Source of the DNA: Sarcocystis neurona
Lineage: Eukaryota; Apicomplexa; Conoidasida; Eucoccidiorida; Sarcocystidae
Direction of reading: 5' to 3'
NCBI GenBank assembly: GCA_000727475.1
Contig: KL647316.1
Span: forward strand, 683,623 to 747,622
DNA: 64,000 nucleotides
The position numbers were made by a program, and so were the translations under genes. Below are positions 13,201 through 23,988 of this stretch, piece after piece (the first letter of the stretch is position 1; each line of letters starts with the position of its first letter). Under the pieces are notes generated by a model. The model was given only the letters and a program-made list of their open reading frames with translations. It was not told where the DNA came from and made no database searches.

Positions 13201-16200
13201 AGCAGTGGCATCACCGGCTGACATCGAGGCAACCTTCGCTGCGAGGGAGAAGGCAGATGCGGCGGCTGCTGCCTGTGCTGCTTCTGGGAGTCACGTTTCT
13301 GTTGCTGCTTCTGCTGCAGCGTCTGGTGCTGCCGCAGTTGACAGTGGGGATTGGGCGGTGGTGGTGTCCCCTGCAGCGGCCCTCACGTGTCTCGTCTCCC
13401 CCTCCGCATCACTCGCTGCAGCAAACCGTCTCGATGGCTTCGTCGTGGTGCTACTGCACATGCTGCTGCTTCGTCTGCAGCAGCAGCTGTCCCCGATTTT
13501 CCGCGTAGACACGACTGTTCTCCCTGAAGCAGCAACTCCTGCAAGATCTGCAACTGCAGCTACTGTAGTTACGCAGGATCTGCTGCTGAAGCTTCCACGA
13601 CTGCAGAGGGCGGTCCTTCGTCGCCGATATAACGGTGCTTCTGCTGGTTCTGTTGCCTATGCTGCAAGCAGTACGCATGCCCTGGCAATGCTGGCGCAGC
13701 AGCTGCAAACCTCTATGCGGCCACACATGCAGCAGCTCCAGCAGCAACACCAACAGCAGCAGCGAAGAACGGTGGAAAGGCAGCAAGAGAAGGAGGCGGA
13801 GCACGCGCAACTGCATAACAGAGGAGAGCAGCAGCAGCAATACGAACGGCCACCAAAGGGGGAGGAGAAGAAGATGCACAAGCAGAGGGGAAGGGAGCAG
13901 CAACAGCAGGTGGGAGAAGAAAGAAAGGATCAGGTGGCGTGGCGCCAGCAGCAGAAGCAGCAGCAGGTCGCGGTTTTGCAGGCAGCACTACAGCAACAGG
14001 GGCCCACCCGGGACAAGCATCACCAAGGCCACCCGCCTGTGGAAAGTGACGCGCTGCTGTTGCAGCGGCGACAGCGAAGTCAGGCGTTGCTGCTGGCAGC
14101 TGTAACGACAGCAGCTCAGCAGCTACTGCAACTGGCATTACCAAGTCACTGCCTTATGCAGCTGCCCCTCCTGCACTTCTTGCGCCTTGTACGGGCCACA
14201 AATACACTGTTCCTGTCTCCTCGAGCAGGAGCAGCAGCAACACGCCTAAACGCAGCAGCGGCAGCAGTGCATACATCAGAAAGAGCAGCAACAGGGCCGC
14301 AGGCAGCAGTAGCGACTGCAGTAGAGGCGCCCGCAGAAGCAACGGCAGTAGCGACACGAGCCAGGGGTAACTCCAGTGCTGAAGGAGAAGGCGAAAGCGA
14401 GAGTCTAACCCCAGCCGCGGCCCCAGGAAGCTGCGCTGAAACAGCAGCAACAGCAGCAGCAGAACGGGCCTCTGCAAAGAGAAGGAGCGGGTTCTTGCCT
14501 GCTGCAGCAGCAGCAGGTGCATGCGGTGTACCGGCTGATCATCCGTGGAAATCTGCGATAGTGGCTCTGCGCCTTCTACGCAGTGAAGGAGCAGCAGCAA
14601 ACGCAGCTGCAGGAGCGGAAAGCCTCGCATCTGGTGCAGCGACAGCTTGCAAAACTGAGGAGGAATGTGCTGCAGTAGCAGCAGCAGTAGCAGGAGCCGA
14701 AGCAGGAGCGGTAGTGCAGTCAGCGGCAGAACGACGGGAAACAGCAGCAGCTGCAGCAACGGCGGTAGTAGAAGAGGAAGCCGTTGCAGCAGCAGAAGCG
14801 GCGGCAGAGGCTGAATGGCTAGAAGCAGCTGCAGCAGCCGCAGCACAGTCGGCAGCAGCTGCAGCACAGTCGGCAGCAGCACAAGCAGCCGCAGCAGCAG
14901 ACGAAACGGCAGCTGCGGCTGCTGCACCAGTTCAACAGCAGAGATCACCTTTTTCAGCCAAAGGCGAGTGGCACAGGTCAACGGCAGCAGCAACAGACGC
15001 AGCAGCAGAGGACAAGGTGACTCCGGGGGAGTGCGTGTTACCCCGGTGGCTGCGGCGCCACATGCATGCGCTAGCGGCCACCATGTTGCAGCTATTGCGG
15101 CCGCAGGAAAACTCGATTTCCGCGCTGCTGCAGCAGCAGGATGTCAACAGTAGACTGAAGCAGCAGAGCCTGCTTTCAAAGAAGCAGCAAGGGCAGTCGT
15201 GCAGAACGTCGCCGCACCCGCACCACCAGGCGGTCTCCCCTATGCGCCTGCAGCAGCAGCAGTGCATAGGGCTGCACCAGCAGCTGCAGGCTCCGGAGCA
15301 GCACGGAGAAGAGGAGCGTGAACAGTATCAGAAAGAACAGCAGCAGCAGCATCTGCTGGAGCAGGACGAGAAGTGTATCCTGCAGCGGGAACAGCTGCAG
15401 CCTCAGCAGCACTGTGTATCGCAGCAGCAGCAACAGTCTTCGGCAGAGAACCAGCTGTCGCAGGAGCCGTATCTCGAGTATCCCTGTCGTTCTTCTGATC
15501 GACGGACTTCCTCTTTTCTTCTTTGTACTTCTCCTCTTCAACAACAGCAGCAATACGTGGCCTCGCTCCTGCAGAAGCAACCGCTAGGTCGCACTCGACG
15601 TGTACGGTGGCGGGGAGGCGCAGATGCAGCAACAGCAGGAAGAACAAGTGATACGTCTGCTTCTTTTGATAAAAGGAGTATTTGCGCCGATACGTACACA
15701 GAGACTACTAGGAACAAGAGCTGCAGCGTTGCTGCTGCGGCCTCTTCTCTTCCCCTCCAACATATTGGGAGCAGCAAGGTGGTTGTAACAGGATTACCGT
15801 CTAGCGCTATCGCGCCTCTGATTGCTGCTTTTGCAGAAGGCTACGGGCACTTACTGCTGTTGACGCAGAGCAACACTGCAGCAGCAGCAGACCCAGCAGC
15901 AGCTGATACTCCAGCAGCAGACCCTGATACAGGAACCCGAGAGGCTGCTGCAGCGGTCCCTGCAGGAAGAGCAGACGCAGAAGCAGCAGCAGAAGACGGA
16001 CGAGCATCTGCAAGCCATGCACCAGCAGCAGCAACACCAGAGATAGGGGAAGTGACAGCAGAGAGAGAGGAAGCGCAAGGGGCTGCAGCGGGAAGGGAAG
16101 AACAGCGGGTCGTTGCAGCGCGGCCAGTGCTCAGAGAGGAAGACAAGAGAAAACTTTATCAGACAGCAACAGCGGACCGAGACGCTGCAGCAGCAGGAGA

Positions 16201-16990
16201 ACAGGCAAAAGGAGAGGGTTCCACTGCAGCAGCAACTGCAGGCAGAGAAGAAGGCAACTGCGAAGCTGCTGTCTTAGTAGAAGATGGAAGGACTAAGGCG
16301 GAAACTGCAGGTGCGACAGAGCTCACAGGTGGAGCAATAGCAGCAGCAGCAACGGGAGAACCGGCGGCAGGAGCAGTAGTAGACGCGGACGTAACAGTAT
16401 CAAGAAGAGGGGGACGAGCAGGACGAGAAGGAGGAAGAGGAGCAGCAGCAGCCGCAGGACCAGCAGGAGATGCAGAAGCAGCAACAGCGGCAGGGCAACA
16501 AGAACGTGGCGCAGCAGCCGCAAGAGCAGAGACAGTAGAAGGTGCTCGACCAGCAGACAACGAGGGCGAAAAGGGCAGCCGCCATGCCAAGGCAGAAGCG
16601 TCCGCAGGAGAACGAGAAACAGATGCTCGAGAAGCTGGAAGACAAGAAGAAGACACACAAGATGTTGCAGCAGCAGCAACATCCACGAAGCGAGAGGAAA
16701 AGAGAAGGCCCTGGCAAGTGCAGCAACAGCAGGAGAAGCCGCAGCAGCAGCACACCTTTTGCCAGTCGCTACGAGAAGCCTACGAAGAGGTGCTGTTGCT
16801 TCTGGCTGCTGCTGCGCTGGAAGCGCAGAAACCGGCTCTGTCGCTGCAGCAGCTACTGGTTATAGGTACGGGGTCACCTGCTGATGTACCTCTGCGGAGG
16901 AGATGGCCACCCTGGCACTTTAGCAGCATGTGCAACGGCGTGCAGGCCGCTCTACACTGCACTTACCACGCCTTGACTCAGATGAAGACG
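7200..16990 (+). CDS. Very large CAG-rich gene body, Gln/Ala/Ser-rich helical protein; exons unresolved
   Basis: A plus-strand frame stays open from 5498 to 17266, but much of that openness is a by-product of CAG repeats lacking stops. Inside it are unique, helical segments that look like real protein: around 8330-8420 (SLRAIRRVFAQVMNPSEQ), 8725-8910, 9309-9475 (FSLIDLQVLLAACC), 9900-10050, 10590-10660, 12080-12300, 12720-12900, 13430-13640, 15030-15110 and 16750-16970. They are separated by poly-Gln, poly-Ala and poly-Ser runs. Between about 10.80 and 11.09 kb a different plus frame carries the convincing sequence (HVETPLLQLLPLNGLPLR), so the true CDS must be spliced or shift frame. The repeated short helices resemble apicomplexan helical-repeat organelle RNA-binding proteins (FASTK/RAP-like), but this is weak inference. 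No catalytic motif was seen. Confidence 0.45.
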
Positions 16991-16999
16991 CACACACAT

Positions 17000-18700
17000 A
17001 CAACTAGGTGTACACACACAACCCACAGCAGCGGCTTGTGCATCTCCTTTCCTTTATTTTCGAAGGTAACATGCAAAAACGTCCTTGACAAGATCCTCGG
17101 CAGATGGTATATGAAGACTCGACCCCAGGTTCATACATGCAAACGTATCTTTCTGTGTATTCCTGTCTACATATATCTGCACGCACTGGTACAGTTGTAC
17201 GCTACCTATGTAATGCATGCACATATATGCGTAGACGCAGACCGCAGTTGTATATTCTCTATATGACCCACACATATATACGTATACGGAGAGCGCACAC
17301 CTACACGCCTACCTCCAAGGTATATATATATATATATATTCTTATGCAGACACACGCGCATAGCCATGTATACATATGTGCATCTATATGTGTTTGTGTA
17401 GGGGCACACACCTACATGCGCGCCTCTAATATACATATATATATATATCCGTACATACGCGTAACTGCATGTAAATATATTCCTATGTAGACATACCTAT
17501 GTATTTGTATATAGGCGTAGGGGCACACCATACCTCCACGCGCGCCTCAAAGACATTTATATATATATATATGCGTGTATATGTATACATACGCAGAGAC
17601 ACACATGCGCGGCAACATGAATATGGACATTTGCCACATGCAGGGATACGTGCCTGACCACTTCTACATACGAAAATATATATGCAAATATATTCGTGGT
17701 TGCCCCGATACATATGTACGTTGGCATATACATATGTACGTTCTTGCAGGCGTAAAGGTATACAGCCGTGCGTAGCAGTAAATACACTTGTGTGCGTCTG
17801 TCCATCTCAGTGTGAAAGTGAGTACACACGTACACGTACCCTCCTCTGAATATGGGCGCAGGTACGTAAACAGGTATATATATATATACGTGCATATATA
17901 CATATATATGCGCGTATACCTGTCTCTCTCTATATATGTATATGTGTATTTTTGTATATGTAATTATATGCATAGGTGGTGCTGCATGCAACCATACTTG
18001 ATCTGATGTAGGTCTCCACCAGTTTCGTGTACACGCGGACGCATGTCAATTGCCTCTGTACTACAGACACACACATATACGTGGAGAGATAGACACGTAC
18101 AACGAGATACACACTGAGCAAGAAATACACACGTATGTGGACATACATACAGATCTACTTACACATATGTAGTGCAAGGCAACAGGAAAAGAAAGACCGA
18201 TATATATATATATATATATACGAGGTGCACGCTTTACATATATAGATATATGTATAATACGAAGGTCCATACAAAGGTATGCAGAATATTGTAGCGTGAT
18301 AGAATAAAGGCGGAGATACAAGCATGTGTATAGGTTACATTTATACATATATAAGGACGTTACAGCGGTATACAGGGAAGTGCAGACGTACATATATGGA
18401 TATATGTGGATATGTAGGAGTGTGTTGTGCTCATGACTGACACCTACATGTATATACATCTGTATTCATATGTATGCATAAATATATACGTGTGTTGTGC
18501 TCACGGCCGCCAACGATGACGGCGTCGACCCACACGCGCGAATGATATATATATATATATGTACTCATAGGGATGCACGGTTCACGTGTATATTTGTATA
18601 TCTGTATGTCTCCATGTACATGCGTCTATAGATACATGTATGTGCATATACGTGTGTATATTCTCAATAGGTACAGAGGCTCTACTGCGTTTCTGTCTCT
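17000..18700. other. TA/CA microsatellite-rich spacer or intron
   Basis: Long alternating TA runs (for example near 17321-17339, 17878-17888, 18201-18220 and 18546-18560) are mixed with CA/TG and TACATA words. Open frames here encode only Tyr/Ile/His/Cys-rich peptides and are composition artefacts. It may be an intron of the large plus-strand gene, since CTG-rich then CAG-rich sequence resumes at 18.78 kb. Confidence 0.55.
17288..17570. repeat. Three diverged tandem copies of a ~110-120 bp unit
   Basis: A GC-richer core, roughly GGCACACACCTACATGCGCG followed by CCTC and a TA run, recurs at about 17289, 17403 and 17522. The copies differ by point changes and by the length of the TA tract. Each copy is the same core plus a microsatellite tail, so this is a compound minisatellite. 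Confidence 0.65.
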
Positions 18701-18775
18701 AGTGAAGAATGTTTCAAAGGCTAGTTGTAGACTTTCGGTACGTCGATAATAACGTGCTGTTTCTGTGCTACCCGT

Positions 18776-20050
18776 GTGGCTGCCGTCGCTGGTGCTGCCG
18801 CTGCTATTCGTGCTCCTGCTGTCGTCGCTGTTGCTGCCGTTGTTCCCCTTCCCGGTGGTTTGGCTGCTGTTGATTTGGCTGCGTCTGTTCTTGCTGCTGC
18901 CGCTGCTGTTGCTGCAGTTCGTGCGTTGCTGCTGCACGTCCCGTGCGCCTCCCTGCTGCCCTTTTTCCGCGTTGCGCTGCCCCGTCTGCTGCTGCTCTCC
19001 CAGCATTCCAGCGCCGCCGCAGACGGCAGCAGCAGGCAGAAAACCCGTCCCGTGCGTAGCAGCAAGAACAGCAGCAGCAGCAGCAGAGTCTGCAGCAGCA
19101 GGAGTACGGCGGCAGCAGAGCAAGTAGGTGCCCTCCTCTTTTCGCGTTCTGCAGAGAGTGACGCCGCAAGTCGCGAAGGCTGCTCGACTTGTTCCAGGCC
19201 ACTGCTCCCTGCGTTTGTCACTTACCTGAGGCGCTGTGTTGCGTCCAGCACCTCTGCTGCAGTACCAGCCTCGTTCTTTGGTGAAGCCCTGGCATCACAG
19301 ACAGCCCGGGCAGCAGCAGCAGCAACAGCAGCTAAAACAGCTAAAACAGTCTCAGCAGCAGCAGCCGTTACTGGTGAAGCCGGCTCAGCTGCCACGACAC
19401 CAGGAGCCTCCGCAACACAGCAGAGGGGCGGAGGAGGCCATGTCCAGGAAGCAGCAGCAACAACAGACTCAACAGCGGCAGCAGCAGCAGGACACAACCG
19501 AGCACCAGAAGGAGGAGCAGAAGCAAAAAACGCAGTGTGGGCGGACGACGCGGCAGGAACCATAGATTGGCAGACGGCAAGAAAAGGTTTACCTCGTGCT
19601 TCTGCAGCGACTCCCGCGTTTCCTGTTTCTGCTGTTCTTCCTCGTGCTCCTCCGTTTTCTGCAGCACTTGCTCTGCAGGCAGCAGCGGCAGCAGCAACAG
19701 CTGCAACCACCAGAACAGCAGCGGCAGCAGCAAGAAGAGACGGTGCAACTCGCCCCCGAGCGATACGTGTGCAGTGAATAGCGGGGGAAAAAGAGGATTC
19801 TCCTGCAGCTGTGTTGAGGCTTGGGAGGGGGAGAGGAAACGCGCAGCAGCAGCTGCTGCCACTGGAGTACCTTCTGCCGGAACGCCGCGACAGTGCAGCC
19901 GCAGAGGCAGCAACACCCGCTGCGCCTCAGAAGCGGTAGCAGCACCAGCAGTCAGTCAGACACTCTTGGCAGCAGCAGATCAGGCGGCCGCAGCAGCAGA
20001 AGACGCGGCAGCGGCACGGGTAGCGTGCAGCCCAGTCTGCGTCCCACGTG
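18776..20050 (+). other. CTG-to-CAG block, probable exon(s) of a plus-strand gene
   Basis: 18776-18960 is CTG-rich and 19020-20050 is CAG-rich on the plus strand, the same polarity order as at 5.5-17 kb. Stop-poor frames include 18776-19777 (Ala-rich) and 19236-19565 (Gln-rich). A Leu-rich hydrophobic segment at about 19610-19670 (FLFLLFFLVLLRFLQHLL) could be a membrane helix. Because every frame across CAG DNA is open, I cannot choose the coding frame. It may continue the large gene upstream or be separate. Confidence 0.35.
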
Positions 20051-20360
20051 TGCTGCTGCCTGCGATTTCCGCCGCGTGGCTACGAAAGAAGTGCATTTAT
20101 GCGTGTATCTGCTGTTGCCTGTGCTGCAGCGTACCGCAGCCGCACCTGTTAGGACTCTCAGGGCCTCGCAGGGTGCCGCCTTTTTTTCTATCTTCTGTAG
20201 GCAGCAAAAATACCGCTACAGCAGGTTTCACTGTTGCTTTTTGCTAACATCTGCGTGTAGCCAAGCGGTCTTCCTGCTAGGCAGGATGTAGTGCTGCTGC
20301 TTCCCTCGGTTAAGCGCCTGCATCCGAAATGCTGAAACTGCACTGGTGTTAAAATGGCGC

Positions 20361-20577
20361 TGGCAGAAGTGCGACCTGCTATACTGAAAGTGCCGTTAGG
20401 TATTTTGCCGTGGTAGACCCCCCCCCCTCCATGTGAACAGCTGTGTAGAAGCGGCACATTCCTGATACATATTGAAGCCGCGTATACGCACGTGTGCAGC
20501 TGGCGCGAAGCAGAAATGCCCACGCAGCTGCAGCTGCAGCGTTACTGTGTACTGTTTCTCCCTGCACAGCGTCTTTA
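20361..20577 (+). CDS. Candidate terminal exon, function unknown
   Basis: After a possible acceptor (GGCGCTGGCAG) one plus frame is open to a TAG at 20575-20577. It includes a Pro run (DPPPPP) and ends LQRYCVLFLPAQRL. The tail FLIHIEAAYTH...LQRYCVLFLP loosely recalls the end of a RAP domain (hydrophobic strand with acidic residue, His, then Arg-x-x-VxxLP), but the Gly and Asp landmarks are missing. On the minus strand a frame of similar length (near TPCNMWLHYEATVF, 20444-20650) is equally open, so even the strand is uncertain. Confidence 0.2.
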
Positions 20578-20890
20578 GCGCTTCGCCGGTCGAGAAGACT
20601 GTAGCTTCATAGTGCAACCACATGTTGCACGGTGTCTTTCCCTATTGCTTTTTTCTTCCGTCCTGTAATGTCCTGGTGACGAATTTCCCTCCTCACTTTT
20701 TCTTTCTTCAAGGTGTGGCAGGAATAGCACAGCACTGCAGCGGCAACATACTTAACACCTACGCAGGTAGAGGAGGGGCGCACAGCAGCCGCAACGCAGA
20801 AGATGCATCCTTCTGCTCCACGGCGGTTTCCTTTTTTTTTGTTCGGCAAGAAAGGAGTGTCGGAAACCGCTCGAGAAAACTGCACACAAA

Positions 20891-21036
20891 AGCAACGCTC
20901 GATGCATTACGTTCATTTCTGCTGCTGCTGCAGGGGGGCGCACGCAGTGGGACGTTGACCTGCGCTACTGAACGAAAGCAACGCTCGACGCATTACTTTC
21001 ATTTCTGCTGCTGCTGCAAGGGGGGCGGACGCAGGG
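20891..21036. repeat. Tandem duplication, 86-bp period, two copies
   Basis: The word AGCAACGCTCGA begins at 20891 and again at 20977, each followed by GCATTAC or CGCATTAC, a (CTG)n run, a G run and GACGCAG-like sequence. The copies differ at several positions. No frame across both looks coding. Confidence 0.75.
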
Positions 21037-21079
21037 GAGCGCTGTCCTTCCTTCGCTACTATAGTAGCTGAGTATCCAT

Positions 21080-22740
21080 GCAGCAGATTTCTTAGCCCAC
21101 AGTCGTACGGTGTTCAAACTGCAGTCAGCCATACCCGCATTCACCGCGTATCTAAAATCGGGTCACTCATGGCGGTTCAGTCACACACCGAGTACGCAGA
21201 GATCTTTTCACCTGCCTTCACAAGTGAGCACAATTGTATGTATATAAAGATATATATATATATTTGTATATATAATCAAGTGCATCCCTCACGAACGTCT
21301 ACCATATGTACAGCTGTGCCTCGCACGTAGATAGATGTGTCTACCTATTAGATGTATGTAGACTGTCAACCTGCGTGCCCGCCTACACAGGCGCATGTGT
21401 ATAGGTGTATACGTACATGAGGCTCCTCTAAGCAGAGCGTGCGTTGCAGACGTGGAGCACTGCCAGATGGAAAGTTGCGAAGTTTGAGCGGCGGCTCCGA
21501 CACATTGCTGCTGCGTTTTCGTCCGTCTCTCGTCGTGTTGATGTCACGCTACGACCTTTATGCTGCAGTGGCTTCTGGTCGGTGTTTTCTCCTCAACTTG
21601 GCACCGGAAGCAGCAGCACTCGCTGTCACCCCTGCTGCTGCTGCAGAGCTATTCTTGCACAGGGCCGATGAGCGCCTAAACGTTCATGTGGGTCACATAG
21701 GTGGATGCAGACCACCAGTCGTGTACACTCCCGTGACAAAAATTCATCGGTTTCCCCAGCGTGCATGCCCGTCTTAAACGCGCATGCGCGTGTGCGCTCA
21801 CCTGCCTGTGTGCCTCTATACACATCCGCGTACTGACGTTTTCGGATATACGTTTATATATATATATATACGTGTTTTTTTCGTGCAACATGAACACCTT
21901 TAAAAATGCAGATATTCACGTATGCAGCTGTATGTATTGGAAGGTATCGTACACGTGTGGGGCTTTGCAAGCGCCTGAAGGCAAGTACCTGCTACCTCTC
22001 GGTGTCTTGAGCTCGTCCCTCTACCACTTGTGAAAGCAACTACCTTTCAGGTAACCCACACGCACCCAGATGCATACGCATATATATATATATATATATG
22101 TATGTTTGTATAGAAATCAATTTATGTGCAGTGGGACGTGAATACTATTAGTCATCCCTCGTATGTACTTTTTTTTTCCCGAGTGCGCCTGCGCATGCAT
22201 GCACAGGGCGATTTCGTATAGAGAGACAGCGTTAGGAAGAAGGGCGGCAGCACTGCTTGAGTCGGGGCGCCCCCGCTGCACAACACCGCACGAAGCCGAG
22301 CTTGCCTGAAATGAAATGAACCTGCGGCAAGCGCACGTCTCTTCAGTTCCGTCACATTCCACAGTTAAATGCTGAACCGGGTTCTAAACAGGGGTGCGTG
22401 CTTCGCTCTATACGGCACACCTATCAACGTTCTCAATAGTAGCTGCTTGTATATTACACATTTCATCTAGAAGTTTGCTGAGACCCCTACGTGTATACGT
22501 GCATTCACGTATACGATTGTACACACGGAAATGCATATATATTTCTGTAGCACATACAATGCACACACGCGCACTTGTCTACGTCGATGTCTCTCAACGT
22601 GTAAACAGGGATGTACATGAATATACATGTAATACATATTTATTTCTTGAGATAACACATGCGTGTGTATATAGCAGCGCTCACAGCATGTATATATATA
22701 TGTATATGTTTTTAACGGGTGAGAATAATGATACTGTGAA
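21080..22740. other. Unassigned spacer
   Basis: Mixed sequence with TA runs near 21250-21275, 21856-21870 and 22079-22099. Short open frames such as 21439-21777 have no recognisable motif. No RNA gene was seen. Confidence 0.5.
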
Positions 22741-22749
22741 CAGGGCAGC

Positions 22750-23252
22750 ATGACGACGACTCTCCAGAACGATTCACTCCTGCTGCTGCAGCACGCTCAG
22801 TTTACATGCATCCGCCTCCCGTTCGACACCTGTGTGCTGCCGCTGCTGTGGCAGGTGAGTGACGCTTGCTGCAGTTGCTGCAGCAGTCTACGTGGGTTGC
22901 GGCTACTGCTCCTGTGAGTCTGTGCTGCTGCGCATCAACGAACACTTGTTCTGTTCGTGGTGCTGCTCCTGCTGGTGCAGATACGCGGGTACTGCTGCTT
23001 TCCTCGTATCCACATGGGAATCAGGGTCGCTGCTGCTGCCCCTGCTTAATTATGTGGAGGACGGGTGTTGCTGCATTTTTGCAGCTGTCCAAGGAAGAGG
23101 TGGGTGGTCGCGGGCGGTACCCCTGCGGCGCATCAACGAGAGTCGTTGTCGCTGCACGGGCGGTGGCAGCTGCTCCCGTTGCCCGGAGGCTGTTTGCGCG
23201 TGTGCTCCTGTACGAGTTGTTCCTGAGCGCCTCCAGGGCTTCCATTCCATAG
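22750..23252 (+). CDS. Candidate two-exon gene, 90-residue product
   Basis: Exon 1 at 22750-22854 begins with ATG, encodes 35 residues (ends FDTCVLPLLWQ) and stops at a strong donor, CAG|GTGAGT. The intron 22855-23084 is CTG-rich and ends TTTTTGCAG. Exon 2 at 23085-23252 joins in phase 0 and encodes LSKEEVGGRG, an Ala/Val-rich basic helix (PVARRLFARVLLYELFLS) and a TAG stop. The product is not recognised. The ATG exon could instead be internal, because an AG acceptor lies just upstream. The CTG-rich intron fits the pattern of the solid genes nearby. Confidence 0.33.
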
Positions 23253-23697
23253 ATGGGTTTCAGTCCCTGCTGCTGCAAACAGAAGAGGCCTGCTGCTGCT
23301 GCCTTTCTTCAGCATGAGAGCGCTGCTGCGGCTTCTTTTCCTGTGCCGTACAACGAGACCATCCGCGGCATCAGTGCACGGGCACAAAACGTGCGGCGCT
23401 CTTGCTTCTGCTCGTTCTCGTGTGTTGCTGCAACCGTTTTTTCAAATGCAAAGGACGCTGCTGCCGTTGCAAGCAGACGACTCTTGCGCACGTTGCTGCT
23501 ACTAAATCTTCCTCTTCACGAGGAACACTTGAGCGCGGGAAAGGCAGACGCCTGAGCAGCCAAATTTGGAGGGACGGAGCTGCAAGCCTGCGATTACCCC
23601 CGCCAATTCTGCTGCAGGACGAGGTTGAAGCTGCTTCTCTCCTTGCTGCCTTACAGACCTGCGGCTGCTGCTCCTGCTGCGTTCTATGTGGGAGGGA

Positions 23698-23951
23698 CTA
23701 GTACGGCGCGCGATACGATCGGCCGCGCTGCTGGTCGTTGTTCATGATATCCGCAATCTGCATCTGCATTGCTATTGCATGCAGTCACAGAACCACAGCA
23801 GCAAGACAGTGACGTTTCGAGTGTATACGCTTGCAAGTAGATATATACAGGAAGATAGACAGCCGGAGAGAGAGACACACACACAGATACAGACATATAC
23901 GTATGCGTGCGGAGGTGTATATGTGTGGCAGTAGTACGTAGCGTGTTTGAA

Positions 23952-23988
<37 letters not shown>

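Noticed and set aside
14154..14993. 279-codon minus-strand Leu-rich frame resembling a membrane protein
   Set aside because: Antisense of CAG repeats reads as poly-Leu; no charged loops or termini as in real membrane proteins.
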